The notes beneath the pieces were generated by a model. That model searched no databases. It had not been told where the DNA came from and was given only the letters and a program-made list of their open reading frames with translations. Source: Tubiluchus corallicola (lineage: Eukaryota > Priapulida > Priapulimorpha > Priapulimorphida > Tubiluchidae). From it: a stretch of DNA of 59,897 nucleotides. A program made the translations under genes and the position numbers. Shown here in pieces: positions 1-14,567 of the stretch; position 1 is the stretch's first letter, and each line of letters opens with the position of its first letter. The stretch is from the NCBI GenBank assembly GCA_030141605.1, contig JAQGDQ010001138.1, positions 1-59,897 on the forward strand, given 5' to 3'.

Positions 1-61
<61 letters not shown>

Positions 62-71
62 CGAGAGAGAA
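1..71. repeat. (GA)n microsatellite
   Basis: Nearly pure GA dinucleotides run into the window edge and form the outer end of the inverted repeat at 60-177 / 719-802. Confidence 0.95.
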
Positions 72-587
72 ATAGATCACCACAGATTATTTTCGTAGGG
101 AAAGAAAAGAAATTTTAAAGGCGTATTGTCGTGTTGGAACACCAACATTTCGGTTCCATAAAACAATTTCTGTGCTCCCTCAAGATCCTAGAGCCGCCCT
201 AGTGACTTGAATACGCCCAGTAAGGTTTTAGACAATCACAGGCCTGATTTTGGAGTGAGTTCTCTACCAGTTTGTAATTGTTTAACACCGTATAAAGTGC
301 GATGAAAAGGCGTGACTTTATGCACACAGTAATAAAGAGACAAGTTTTACAATAATACAGTCTTCTTGAGCTGATCTGGGTAGTGGGAGGTTTCTGCTCT
401 TGCCATTGTTTAGCGTAGGCAAAGCTGGAAATACTCAGTTCGGTCACGTATTCTGTTAAACCCATGTTGTCCAGTTCTGCGTGAGTGTGTGGGTGTGAGC
501 TTTACAAGCTGATTCAAAAGAGGGGTGCAAGTAATAAACTGTTCCCAAAAAGAGGTCTCAGAAAATCCTAAACACTTCTGCTACCTC

Positions 588-684
<97 letters not shown>

Positions 685-794
685 ATCTGCACATGCGCAC
701 CACTCTCCAGTTTCTAATGTGTTTTATAGAACCGAAACGTTGGTGTTCCTTTAAAATTTCTTTTCTTTTCCTACGAAAATAATCTGTAGTGATC

Positions 795-802
<8 letters not shown>
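60..802. repeat. Inverted repeat with microsatellite outer ends
   Basis: The left arm 60-177 and right arm 719-802 are reverse complements with few mismatches, sharing AATAGATCACYACAGATTAT and the stretch around ACCAACRTTTCGGTTC. The left arm has an extra 15 bp at about 120-134. Each arm is bounded outside by the dinucleotide array, (GA)n on the left and (CT)n on the right. The spacer contains another (CT)n block at 588-680. Confidence 0.85.
588..680. repeat. (CT)n microsatellite
   Basis: About 93 bp of almost pure CT. The following CAxATGCGCACCACT-CCAGTTTCTAAT sequence recurs after the next array at about 1476-1501. Confidence 0.95.
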
Positions 803-1431
<629 letters not shown>

Positions 1432-1432
<1 letters not shown>

Positions 1433-1501
1433 CATTTCTTAACATTTCTTCCCACTGAGCCTCATCCATCTACGCATGCGCACCACTTTCCAGTTTCTAA
1501 T
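1432..1501. repeat. Conserved flank of (CT)n arrays
   Basis: The sequence after the array (CCACATTTCTTAACATTTCTTCCCACT, about 1430-1456) reappears as its reverse complement at 23997-24022, directly next to a (GA)n array. The second half (CATGCGCACCACT.TCCAGTTTCTAAT) matches 692-719. These microsatellites therefore share non-repetitive flanks. Confidence 0.75.
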
Positions 1502-2365
1502 TACCTCAAGTAGCTAAATAAGAACAGAAGTAGATTGTTTTCTAAAACAAAGTGCCTTTTTTAGAAGACAGCGAAGAATATTTGACCATTTTTGTTCAGC
1601 ACATTTTCCATTGTGTATAAATAAGTCAAAAGAGAAAGTGACTAAAAAGAAAAAAACGACCTTATTTGACTCTTTCGAATTAGATGAAAAAATGAGAAAA
1701 ACTAGAGAAAAACTCCTCCAAAATTTGTCGCCACTTGTAGCTTGGCACCTTTTTACAGAAGAGCAAAACTGATCGATTCTTTTCATTCCGGGATATTTCC
1801 CATCTATCCAAATAATTTCCGTAGATGTGTAATTATTGGGCACATCCAGAATGTTATTAGTGTTTGTGGAAAAACCAGGGGAAATCTCCCTGTTCTCCAA
1901 ACTTTACCAATGCTAGTCGAATACATTGCATTGCCTATGGTTATGTACACAGATCACGTATAAATACAATCCTATGTTTATCAACCAGCAGATGATAACA
2001 TTTTCTTGCAAAACCCCCAAATGACTGACCGATAAATAACCACCGGTCAGCGCTGACAGCAGCTCTAATCTTTATTCGGACATCGGAACTCGATTATAGA
2101 TATTTATTCAGTTTTGATGGATTAGACTCGCTTCTGTCATCCGCTAGGTCACGTGATCAGCGCTGGTAAATAACCAGCGGCCATTCTGACTGACCTGTGC
2201 TTGAAAGTGATGATGGAGCACAGATGGTGAGAATTTGGAATGTTCCTGAAGGGGGTGGTGGGGGTAGCACAGATGTGGCATAATTAAGAGCTAGAATTGT
2301 ACGCAGTGTTAAGACAGCAAAGATTCAATCTGATCCTTGAAACAATTCTATTCAAATGATATTTA

Positions 2366-2590
2366 TTTATAATAACTTAGTTGATATCTTGCAATTACAT
2401 ACAGTTTACATAAAATGTTGCATTATGTCACTCATTGAAATACATGTAACCAACCATTTAATTTAAATTAAGTTTATTTACTCACTGTTAATAAAACAAC
2501 CATAGTTAATATCTCATAATTGCATACAGTTAACAAAATTTTACACAAATGTGCATTGTGGGACTTTTATATATATAGTCAATGAAATTC
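2366..2590. repeat. Diverged tandem duplication
   Basis: Two diverged copies of about 110 bp share AATAACTTAGTTGATATCTTG / AACCATAGTTAATATCTCAT, then GCATACAGTT(T/A)AC and TTGCATTATG / GTGCATTGTG. Confidence 0.5.
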
Positions 2591-2812
2591 AATTAATAAT
2601 GGACACCAGACTCATCAAACCAATATATTATATCAGTTATTCAGGGAATATATTTTGTGGCATCTCTCTATAACCATTGTACATAATATTGATACAATGT
2701 GTTCATGTATACAAACTAATTTCTTTTTCTTCTTTTGTATGTATTTTAACTATTTAAAATATTTTTCTGTGTGTATTTTAACTATTTCTTATTTTATTTA
2801 GTGCATTTGCAT

Positions 2813-2860
2813 ATATATATATATATACATATATATATTATATATATATAAAATATATAT
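2813..2860. repeat. (AT)n microsatellite
   Basis: Interrupted AT dinucleotides lie immediately left of the hairpin at 2861-3025. Confidence 0.8.
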
Positions 2861-3025
2861 TTTTTACAATAAGAATTTTGTAATTGTTTTGTGTACAAAG
2901 TTTGTGTAAAACTTTCTATTATTATTAGTAGTAGTATATATATATATATATATAATAATGATAATGATAGAAAGTTTTACACAAACTTTGTACACAAAAA
3001 AATTACAAAATTCTTATTGTAAAAA
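2861..3025. repeat. Long near-perfect hairpin
   Basis: The left arm 2861-2925 (TTTTTACAATAAGAATTTTG then TAATTGTTTTGTGTACAAAG and GTGTAAAACTTTCTA) is matched almost base for base by its reverse complement at 2963-3025. The 35-40 bp between them contain TAGTAGTAG and (TA)n. No open frame. It could be a small foldback MITE or a transcribed stem-loop. Confidence 0.88.
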
Positions 3026-5178
3026 AAATGCAAAATTCAGCTGAAATAGTTTCAATGCAAATAGAAAATTTACCAGATATTTGTTAAGAGTTGTGCTGAA
3101 AGTTTAGAGGTTTGTCAACTTTTTTAAGGGTAAAACCATTATTTGTTAAAAAGTAATAGCATAAGTTAAAAACCTATGCTATTTGTCATCATTTATATCT
3201 TATGTCATCAAATTTATGTTGTACGAAGGTTTTTCCAAATGTTGTAAGTGCACTATATTACATTGTATATTGTAACTAACAAAAAAATGAAATTTTCCAA
3301 CATTTATGATTTTGCCCTATAGAACAATGCACATTTATTAAACATCCTGCATTAGTAAAGTAGTTAGTTACTACAGAAGTGGCATCCTCAAGTAGCTACA
3401 GATGAACTCTTGCAATGCCATCTTAAAGATGGCTTTTGTGATTATCATTTTTATTGGAATGTGACTAATGTTTGCATGGCTTGTTTTTAGATTTCAAATT
3501 ATATATTATATGCATTTTTTCTTCGTTTTACGCAAAAACATGCGCTGTTCTCTGATGCCGCCGGCCATCTTGTAATGTAATTGGCTCAGAAGGAGCAAGT
3601 AAATAAACGAAACCAAACCAGTTGAAGTCATTGCTTTTACGGAACAAAGATGCTCGAGTTAGTCACTGGACAAATCGGTTTCTTCAACCAATCAGAACCA
3701 TCAAGTGCCACCGATGATGTCGCTCGCGGAAACGATTACTACCGATGCACACGTGAACAACCCCACAAATTGCCGCCATCGCTTGCAGTCATATTACTCC
3801 ATCAGAAGGATTAATCGAGGAAATTTCATCGGTTAGCATCTGGCATCCAAGCGAAATTCAGCGTGTATAAGAATTAGGTTCAGTTCATTGAATCATAATA
3901 ATTTCATAACCTATAGTGCTCAGGGTACACATGCATGCTTCTTGGAGCCTGTGAATGGAGGTAATTGACTGACAACAGGTATTATTATGATGTCATGTAT
4001 ACCTGCCTGCAGTTGTTGATGTGTGGATCCAGCATCAGTGGTGAAGCTGCCCTCCTGTGCACATTTACCACATCTTTCCCATCAGTCTTTGAAGATTTCC
4101 AGGATACCTGACCTTGCTAAGGGACTTTAACAAGTGATTTTAGCAGGATTGTATCGATAATCACAAGGAGCACCAGGAATTCTAGGCACTAGATATGATT
4201 ACCAATAGGTACTTTGGTCAGAAGTTGCTTTTCAAACTTGATTACTTCCAGTGAAGCAATATGACATGTATAAGGTCTGTTCTTTCAAGCGGACATCATT
4301 GGAGTTGATTAAAAAATGTTTCCACTCTTCCAATTTACATAACTTATGGGAAATCTATACTTCTCACACAAAGAAATTGGTGAATTTTTGTTGCACTGAA
4401 GGTCACGCATCCCTACTACAATGCACGGTATGTCCGAAGTCTGTTGGCTGAATGTATTCTCAAGATCATATGCCTGCTACAAAATGTATGTAATTACTAT
4501 TTAAAGTGCGAAACATATATAACCAGTAGTTATTATCGCCCTTCAGCAATTGCCATTTTAAATATGAATGGCAGTTGAGTTCAGAAGTTGTTATAAAATG
4601 ATTTATGTCGAGTAATTGCTTTAGGTCTTGTTCTAGAGATGGTCAAATGTTGCAGTTGTTTTGTGAGTGACGTGACCATGCAGTCATGCGTGAGACATTC
4701 GATACATGTACTATTTTGTCCTCCCAAAATTGAAAGTGTGTCTTGCATTATTCTGCAGGTTTTTAACATTTGCCATGTAAGTAAATGAATTTTCACTATT
4801 TTTGACAAGCAATCTAAAGTTTAATATCTTGGGTAGCTTCATGGGTAGTTCAAATTAATCTAGTTAAGAAATATCTATCAAGATATAGTTAGTCTTTGTA
4901 AAGTTTTGCCGTATTTCTGTGTCACTCACAATTCTTAGCTGATTTGTTCTGGTTTTAAATGTCCCAATTTTAGTGTATTTGCTGTCTGGGACTTTTTACT
5001 TGCAGCTTTTGTTAGTTGAGACACATTTGTTGAGAATAGTAAATTTATTTTTAAATGAAGTAAGCTCATATTTTGGTGTTCCATTAGAAATTTTTCGCCA
5101 CTTAATGTATCATCAGCTGTAAAAGTTCAAATTAGTAAGAAATAATGCTCTCTTTTCCCCATTTTTTTTCTAATTTCG

Positions 5179-5312
5179 TATGTTTCTTGGTGGTATCCTC
5201 TCCCACCTGTTCCCACATTTTCTCATATTTTTCTTACTCCATAAGTATGTTTCTTGGTGGAATCCTGTCCCACCTGTTCCCACATTTTTCTCATATTTTT
5301 CTTACTAACTTC
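5179..5312. repeat. 67-bp tandem duplication
   Basis: Two copies begin TATGTTTCTTGGTGG at 5179 and 5246 and continue CCCACCTGTTCCCACA. They differ by a few bases. Confidence 0.85.
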
Positions 5313-6174
5313 AATCGTTTCTCGTTGTTCTACTACCGATAGTGTCTTAAAATGTGAAAATATCTTCATGTGAAACCACAATATGGAGTTTATGTTTGAT
5401 TATAAATACTGTTTCTTCATCTACTGCACTTAGGTGGGTGCTACTGCTGGATAGTATGTTCAGTTGGTGTACTTGTATTGCAGTTGTATCAAACACCTAG
5501 GATCGAGTACGACTAATCACCATCAGTTGGTACTGGGAAAGAAGCAATTATAGCCGTGTTAGCCATATTGGTAATTAATTGACAACCTCCTGGTACATTG
5601 ACTGTAAATGTAGTGTTTCTTAACTAATAATGACTGTTCAATGAAACTCCCAGACAGCAAGTACACTAAAAGGTAAAGAGGTAAAGCAGGAACATATCAG
5701 CTGAGATGAGCAAAGAATCAGGAGGAATTTATGAACAGACATTATCAGAGTCCTCTAGCGAGATTTTTGTTTACAAGTTTGAATTTGATTGGGCAAGGTA
5801 GGACTTGTCTGACCAGGTATGAGTAAGTTCCCCTCGGGTAGGGTGATAGCAGGGAGCGTTTTTGCACCAGAATTGAGTTTACTGAGTAGCTGAGAGAATT
5901 GAATTGAAGAACTGCAGTTCTGAATAGGTTGATGATGTAATGATTTTTACTTAAAAAAATCCATTTTTTGCTGACTGATAGTAATAGCAGCTGTTCTTTT
6001 GCTTAAGATTTTAAAGAGTCGACTGTGAATTGTACCATTCTTATTTTTATACAAAAAATTACAGTTACTGGAATATTTAAATAAACTCAAGGCTTGATAT
6101 CTATAGATAGCATAAATACTATCATTGGCAAACATTGATACTTCCTGCTTCTTGGTTCATTGATAGCTCTTGCT

Positions 6175-6440
6175 AATGCATAACTCCTTTGAAGAAGTAA
6201 CTGCCTAACTCTGATGACTTAATTTGAAGATTTCCACTATTGTATAACTTCTCTGAAGAAGTAACTGACTAACTCTGATGACTTAATTTGAAGATTTCCA
6301 CTATTGTATAACTCCTTTGAAGAAGTAACTGACTAACTCTGATGATTTAATCTGAAGATTTCCACTATTGTACAACTCCTTTGAAGACGTAACTGACTAA
6401 CTCTGGTGACTTAATTTGAAGATTTCCGTCGTTGTATGTT
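6175..6440. repeat. 64-bp minisatellite, about 4 copies
   Basis: AACTCTGATGACTTAATTTG recurs with 64-bp spacing at 6207, 6271, 6335 and 6399, with small differences. Degenerate traces continue to about 6550. Confidence 0.9.
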
Positions 6441-7105
6441 CGACGATATTCCTCTCTCAAATCCAAATTTGGCAACAGTTATCCACATTGAGCCCCTCAA
6501 AGTGAAGACGTAATTAACCGGCTGTGGTGACTTAATTCAAAGGTGTCCGCTATTGCCAATCCCGCAACGGTTAGCCACATTAATCCCTTTGAGAAGTACC
6601 GCAAAGTGATTACGTCCTCTGAAGTGTTTGACCAAACTTTGTTTGTGAAAACCCGAGCAGGGAAAAAGCAAGCATACGCAGCACCACGCTCAAGTTGGTT
6701 TAATTAGCTTTGCAATCGCGGAGTCTTAAAAGCTGACCGCTTGGCAGCTGAATGCAGTCGTGTGTAAAAACGATGAAATACGGAGCGATAAAAAAAGCTG
6801 GAGGTACACTCAGCCCGCCTTTTGTTGGCTTATATAAGATGCAAATGCCTTTTGTGCCGCCAAGCGCCGATAAAGGTTGGTCTCTTTGATCTGTGCCGCC
6901 GGATTTCTTTCTGTAAACAAGTCCGTAATTTCATCCGTTGTATCGCTCCGCGCGTGTTGCGTATAACCCACTTCGTATAACGGAAATAACGTGAGAAGTG
7001 TGATTTCTTTTCGGATACCGTAACCCACCCCCTGGGAAACTTACTCAGTTTACTGGTCTCACGAAATTTCTGTCTCATCTCTTTTTTAATCTTACACCAC
7101 TCTGT

Positions 7106-7285
7106 CACTGCCTCTCTCTTTTGTCTTCTCTCTCACTCTCACCCTATCAATTGCCCCCTTCTCTCTCTCTCTCTCTCTCTTTCTCTTTCTCTCTCTCTCT
7201 CTCTGTCTCTCGTTCTCTCTCTCTCTCATTGCTCAGTCTCTCACAGCTGTCACCTTCTCCATTGTTCACTTTTGGTTCGTCTCTT

Positions 7286-7338
<53 letters not shown>

Positions 7339-7460
7339 TTCTCTTTCTCTCCCTCTTACTCTTCTCTCCGCATACTTTTTTGCTCTTTCTCCTTTCCCCC
7401 TCCCTTTCTCCACCTCTATTTCTTTTTCTCGCGCTCTCTCTCCCTCCCTCCTTCTTTCTG

Positions 7461-7500
<40 letters not shown>

Positions 7501-7607
7501 TTCCTTCTCTCGCTTCTTTCTCTCTCATTCTCTATCTCACCGTTTCCTCTATCTCCCTCACCCCCTCTTTCTGCCTCTTCCGCCTCTGTCACTCTTTCTT
7601 TCTTGTG

Positions 7608-7645
<38 letters not shown>
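7106..7645. repeat. Interrupted (CT)n pyrimidine tract
   Basis: About 540 bp almost free of purines on the + strand, with pure (CT)n blocks at about 7289-7334, 7464-7492 and 7609-7646 separated by mixed pyrimidine sequence. Confidence 0.93.
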
Positions 7646-7648
<3 letters not shown>

Positions 7649-9014
7649 GTTCACATTATGTTCTAGTTAGTACTTCTCGTTTTATATATTGTAATACGTT
7701 GTGTAATGTTGTATCAAAAAGCTGAGCTTTCCCCTCTGTTATTCCCACTACTTTTCTAGCCCTCTTTCCACTCCCGTAACTGCCGTTTCCCATATCCTCC
7801 GTCCTGTCAATCACTGGACATCGAGGAATAAACACTATTTCCCCAAAGGTCAGTCTCGTTATCTCTATGACAACAGATGAGGCGGAGATGGGGAGGCTGT
7901 GGCAGCAGTCTTATCATTTTATACCAAATCTGTTTATACTCGGAAGTTATTAGAGTAAGCTGGTGATCTGAAAACATTAACCGTCACGTGACCCTCCCAC
8001 GCACCAAGATGGCGTACTGGCATTGTGAAGCTGGATGTAGTTTTAGCTGGTAATAACAGTGACCCAAAAGTTTGTATACTTGAAATTTCTGTTTAATTTA
8101 GTTAACAATAAAGGCTTTTAATTCTTCGTTAATAACTTACGTCATAATTAGTTAATTGTCATAATTAATTAATTAATTATAAACAGCCACAAAACAAAAA
8201 CGTAACAAAAAATTTATACTATTTCAATGTAGAATTATGTCGAAAATACAAACAAACAATTATTACCGACAAAACAAATATCTTCCAAAATTGTTCCTGT
8301 TAGTAATTTGTCTTTTAATTAAGGAGTTGATTAATGTTATTTCTCCATTAGGAATGGAGTCCTTCAAAATAATTAAGTTTGGTGAATTTTGATGAGAAGT
8401 TAAGAGGTTCCTGCATTTCCTTATTCACTGCTTAAGTCCATCGTGTGCTCTACCCCTCTTGCACGTGCCTTGCCATTGATACACCCCTTTTCTGCACCCA
8501 CCCCAGCAAACATTTCTTGAACCATATTTCATTACTATTACTACTTTTCTTGTGACTTTTCCATCACTGACACAATTCAGGTGCCCCCTCTTATTCTACC
8601 CCTTTTGCGATCAGTTCTATTATTACTGCTACCGTTTGTGGTATTTGCTCCCGCCGTTGCTGGTTCCGCCCGTATCAGTAACAACGCTACCAATTTTGGA
8701 TCCGCCATTGGGAATCATTCGTTTTTTAAGCTGCCTTTTCATATCTCATTGGATACGCCATCATTGGTGAGGCTGCTGTTGCTTGGGTACTCCTCGACTT
8801 CCTGCGTCCTCCTCCACAAGTTTGATTGGCGTGTAATTCGGTCTCTTTCAGTTTGCTCTTCAAATTAGTTGAAATGATTGTGTGGATTCTCTGAACGGTA
8901 ATCAAGTTAATTAAGCAGTTGGAAAGTATTTCAACGATGTCAGTCAGTTATTAGAAGTGAAGCATGTTGGCTGGGTTTACAGGCTGGTTCAACGAGGAAA
9001 ATAAAGAGGAAAAG

Positions 9015-9111
9015 AGGTCTCTTTCCTTGTCTCTCTCTCTCCCTCTCTTTCTCTCTATTTTCTTTTCTCTTTCCCTTTCTCTCTCTCTCTCTCTCCCTCT
9101 TTTTCTCTCTT

Positions 9112-9157
<46 letters not shown>

Positions 9158-9282
9158 TCTCCCTCTTTCTCTCTCTCTCACTCTCTCTCTCTTTTTCTCT
9201 CTTTCCCGTTCTCTCTCTCTCTCTCCCTCTTTTTCTCTCTTTCCTTTTCTCTTTCCCTTTCTCTCTCTCCCTCTCTCTCTCC

Positions 9283-9329
<47 letters not shown>

Positions 9330-9755
9330 ACTCCCTCTCACTCATTTTCCTTCTTTTGCTCTTCATTACCCCCTCTCACTTCTTTCTTCTATTACGCCTC
9401 CCCCGTTTCTTTCTCTTTATTCCTTCCCTCATTCAATTTCTTTGTTTTTGTCTTTCAAGACGCTGCCTCTCATTTCTTTTTTGTTCTCTTTCTCTCTGTA
9501 TGTGTGTCTCTGTCTCTGTCTCTCTCTCTCGCTGTATCTTTCTTTCTCTCTCCCTCTCTACCTTTCTCTTTTTCTTTCTTTCTTGCCCTCTCTCTCTCTT
9601 TCTCCCCTTTCTGTCTCGCACCACCCTCTCTCCTCCCTCCCATTCTCTCCCTTTCTCTCTCTTCTTTCTTGCTCTATCTGTCTCTGCTCCTTTCTCTCTT
9701 TCTCCCCCTTTCTGTCTCTCACCCCCGTCTCCTCCCTCCCACTCTCTCTTTCTGT
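9015..9755. repeat. Interrupted (CT)n pyrimidine tract
   Basis: About 740 bp rich in CT, with pure blocks around 9118-9152 and 9291-9327. Sub-blocks with TTTTCTCTCTTTCC recur about every 60-130 bp, showing segmental duplication inside the tract. Confidence 0.93.
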
Positions 9756-10179
9756 CCTGTTAACCAGACTTGATTACTTCCTGCATCTGTCAGTGTTTTT
9801 GACTTTTAACTCTTTCTTTCGCAGCTCATTAAATATGCACTTTGTATTTGGCTTCCTAAGAGACTAATTATTTAAATCAGCTTCAATTACTTGAGTAAAC
9901 TCTGGGACACGTAGTAAATTCTTCCTGCTTTTAATGAACTCGAGGGTATCATAATTTAATTCTGACGTTACCGAATAGTGATAATGTCGATAAATTCATT
10001 AATTTTAATTAATGAAGTTATTGATTAATAAAAATTCACTAGTCCTTTGGGTCACGGGGGAGAAAGAGGGATTGACTTAATTTTGTAGACAAGTTTCCTT
10101 TTCTATAGTTTTAAGAAACTGACAAGTCGCTTAGAACGTTAGTTTGTACTACCGGTTTGTAAAGAAATTTTCAGCCTTT

Positions 10180-10440
10180 GTGGTAGCCGCCATTAACCTT
10201 AAAATTATAAGTGATATTACAAGCGCGTCGTGGCTTTCCGTGAGCGCACGCTGTTTAAGCCTATTTAGATTAACATTCATGCAAAAATGTCTCAAAATTA
10301 GTGCGCTGCTTTTTCATCAGCTGATGTCGACGTCATTGGTGGAGGAATGGGAGTTCAAAACGTGCGAAATGATCGCGACTTTAAAATGATTTTACCAATT
10401 ACACGAGGTGCTTATCACGGCTTTATTACTAAATCCTTCT
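10180..10440. repeat. Dispersed repeat family B, copy 1
   Basis: Shares with 21965-22310 the blocks TGACGTCATTGG or equivalent, GGAATGGG/AGAATGGG, GAAATGATCGCGA(C/T)TTTAAA, and ATTACACGAGG(T/C)GCTTAT in the same order and orientation. No coding capacity seen. Probably a non-autonomous mobile element. Confidence 0.8.
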
Positions 10441-10461
10441 AACATTTCTTGCGAACATTGA

Positions 10462-11045
<584 letters not shown>

Positions 11046-11337
11046 ATTTCGTCAAACTAATCAACGCAAAATCGATCATCGTAACCACGGAGATTAACGT
11101 TTTTCTTCCTTCGTCCGGGAAACCGATATTGTTGCCATGTCGGCGGAATTGAACTCGGATTTCGTTTCCTCCCGAACAGCTGTCTAGTGTCATTTTCACT
11201 CCTCTCTCATGAAGCCACCGGTTAGCTTATTTTGCTTGCAGTCATTTCTAGTCTCGGGCTTCACAGCGAGTTTAAATTGTCATTCCGTCTTAAATAAACC
11301 TCCGCTGTCCCTGGTATTTGTTTAATCGGGAAGTCAG

Positions 11338-11495
11338 GAATGCTCCAGGAAGGTTGAGAGAAAGTCTCCTGTGTTACGTCATTGCGAAGTGGCACTTTAC
11401 AGGAATGCGTTCCTGGAAGGTTGAGAGAAAGTCTTTCCTGTGTTACGCTATTGCCAAGTGGCTCTTTACAGGAATGCGCTCCTGGAAGGCTCCTA
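11338..11495. repeat. About 72-bp tandem duplication
   Basis: GGAATGC..TCC(T/A)GGAAGG, then TTGAGAGAAAGTC, CCTGTGTTACG, and AAGTGGC.CTTTACA, occurs twice, with a partial third copy at 11470-11490. Confidence 0.8.
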
Positions 11496-13244
11496 GGTAG
11501 TCGAGATTCTCCTGAATAACACAGTACCTAATTTGTGATCATTTAGTTATGTCTGTGCTCATACAGTAGCAGAAAAGTTATAGGTTTTATAAGACCTATT
11601 TTGAATGGTGTGATCCCGAAGGACCTAGAAATGCTTGCAAACGTGTCCTCTAGGACCACCATTTCCTTATCTTCAATTACGATTTGTATAAATTGTTAAG
11701 GAGTCAACAACTGCAATTGAAAACAGCTTTATATCACTGCTAGTCGGTGTAACTAAATTTTTATTTTTTTCTGTTATTGTGTCTTTCTGTTGGTATCATA
11801 GTGATGGTACTCCGAGTTTTTTTTTTGTACATCAGTTTTGTTTTTTGAAGAACTTGCATATTGCCATTTTCACACTGCAGATTAGACTTATAGAACTTTG
11901 AAATATTTGATAGTGTTTTTTTTCTCTGAAACATCGTAAGGGGGTGTGTTGTGGACAATTCTTTCACATGGTGAGATATGCTACTTTCACAATCTTACAA
12001 AAGCACTAATCTAGTGAATTAGGAACTCCTGAAAACATTAATCACATTTGTCTGCAAGGTGGTCTAAATTGTTCAATACGTATGGAACGAGTGATACAAG
12101 GTTCAAACCTTCTGTAGGTACTCATTTTTCGCAATTTTGTTTTTTGGCAAAATCTGGGAAATGATTGTAATGGCGAATTTAACCAGTTTGTTTGCATCAT
12201 TTATTATTGCATGTGAGTTTAGCTCTGAGGAAATTTGACTCTTTTATGTGACCCAGTGCTTGTTTATTCCACTACAAATTCAAGTCAGAACTTGTACGTT
12301 CCCTTTTGGCAACATTCCTACGTGCTATCAGATGACAAACGGATGCAATGGATACCTCGTGACAGTGTGAAAACACTTGACACACAAACACACGATCAGC
12401 AGTGTGAACACAGTTTGCAGACACTGCTCGAGTGTGAACTGTTCACTAGACGTCGTGACAATTTGTCCTATCAAATGTCTTCCTCTTAGACAAACGTTCC
12501 TTCTGTTACGTAACATTTGCTCCTGTCTTGTGAACTGAACTAAGTATTTGTCACTCAGCTTCATCCCGTATTCCACAAATTAAGGAATATTCCAAGTCTG
12601 GATGATTTCCCACGGTAATTTTCCCAGGAAGATTCTTGTGTAGACATATTCTAGCATTTTGGGCATTGATTTTTGGTGTAATAGCTTTGCTGTCTGACTG
12701 AGTTCGATACGATCTCAAGCTCCTTGATGTGGATTTTGATAAACGAAAGATCGCTGTTGATAAATGGTTGTTGCGGCTTTTGTATATTTTGGTTTTAAGA
12801 TTTTAAGGTTTTAAAATCAAATTTTTAACATTAAGACATCCTGTTTAAGTTTCAAGATTTCCAAGAAAGCAAATTTTGAGGACATTGTATTAAAGTTTCT
12901 CTGATTTCCACAACAAGCGCCAATTTGACCAAGTTTCAGTTAAACACACAAAGTCGCATTTAGTTGAAAACTACTTTAATTACCTGGAACTCAAGCAAAG
13001 TTCTGTCAGCATGCTCTCAGAAACTCCAAATACAAAACACTTGACTCATGGCGGTCAACAAGTACGGTAACTCTTAACAAGTAACGCAATAATTCTACCA
13101 ATTATAATTTCGCGGCAAAACAAGTGCTGCCTTGTATAGAACTCATACATACTTGAATTATTATCTAATATGGAAAGCTTTTTCGGATTTACTTTGAAAA
13201 TTCCCTCTTCTTCCACTTTAAGTTTAAATTGGGGCTGTGAAGTG

Positions 13245-13610
13245 TAGCCTAGGCAATAGGCCTATGAAGTATATCATGCATTTGGCCTATGAACTGCACC
13301 CTATACATTAGGCCTATGAACTGTATCTTATGCATTTGGCCTGTGAACTGCACCCTATACATTAGGCCTATGAACTGTCTCTTATACATTTGGCCTGTGA
13401 ACTATACATTTGGCCTGTGAAATGTAGACTAAACATTAGGCCTATTAACTGTACCTTATATATTTGGCCTGTGAAATGCATCCTATATATTAGGCCTATG
13501 AACTATATCTTATACATTTGGCCTGCGGACTGTACCCTATACATTTGGCCTGTGAAGCTCTATTCATGAGACCTGTGACCTGCAGCCTATGCATTTGGCA
13601 CTATGAACTG
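13245..13610. repeat. Diverged array of about 30-bp units
   Basis: Repeated units read approximately (T/C)ATACATT(T/A)GGCCT(A/G)TGAACTG. About eleven units with variable spacing, alternating TTTGGCCTGTG and TTAGGCCTATG subtypes. Confidence 0.8.
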
Positions 13611-14486
13611 TATATTCTCTCTTGATAAGTTTAGCGTCTGGAAAGAACTGCATTTCTACTTTACAAATTACCAGTTGATGTTTTTCGTAATTAATTTAAT
13701 AACTGCTTTCTCGTTTCCTGCTCCATCAAAAGGTTTTATCCGTTTCTTTAATCTTTGAACCTTTTCACTAGTCGAGCTATTAGCGTCCTCAACAAAACGC
13801 TGCCCGTTGTTCGCGAGGCACAGTTTCTGGGGTTGTGAGACTGTCTGGCGTCACCTGACCTGCACCACGCTGCGCGCATTTTTAAGCTGCGCCATGAGCC
13901 GCGTTTTTGTTTCAACTGGTAAAATATTTGAAATAGTAAAACCGTTGTTCGCTCTGACTAATGACGCAGGAATTAGACGAAAGTTTTGGTCACTCTCTCA
14001 AATAGAGGCGGCGGCGGCGATTCGACTTATAGGATTAACGGATTATCTACTTATCCCGTGTTGTAGCTAAAGTCAGCTCTTTGTGAAGAGGGTAAAGAGG
14101 GCTTTGTGCTTGGAATGCTTCCCTCCTTTCACGTCTGTAATAATAAAACTCTTTGAGTTTATGTCTCAGCAGCGGCCATTGTGTGGAAAGCTCGTAAAGA
14201 AAAGTCTGAATTTTGTGACATTTTGACCTTAAAAACTTTCAATGAGGTTTAAAAGAAAGCTCTGATGAGCACGCGTGCGTGCACGGTCTTTGCGCATCAT
14301 GCGTGCTGTGCGTGTATGTGCCTGCTTTATATAGCTACCTCATAAACTCATTATATATACGTCTTTATAAAACTGTCGCGTTTATAATGAAAGCAGCTTA
14401 ATTACCACTTGCAGCAGACTACGATCAGTAGTTAAATTTAATTGCCCCACTACGCTGAAGAACTCGAGCCCTGGACGGCCCTGGAC

Positions 14487-14567
14487 AGTGGTCATTTAAA
14501 GCGCCAGAGAGCTCTGACAAATGACCTAAATCTATTTAAAGCCTTACCTCTCCTTTAAATGACCACT
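14487..14567. repeat. Small inverted repeat
   Basis: AGTGGTCATTTAAAG at 14487-14501 is exactly inverted at 14553-14567. A second overlapping pair, ATCTATTTAAAG (about 14530) and CTTTAAATAGAT (about 14591), interlocks with it. Confidence 0.7.

Noticed and set aside
8552-8868. Open frame with a hydrophobic N-terminal stretch resembling a signal peptide
   Set aside because: Two overlapping frames are equally open, there is no recognisable domain, and the region is intronic and pyrimidine-rich, which encodes Leu/Pro/Ser by composition.
12096-12116. AAGGTTCAAACCTT, a T-arm-like stem
   Set aside because: No D arm, anticodon arm or acceptor stem upstream at tRNA spacing.
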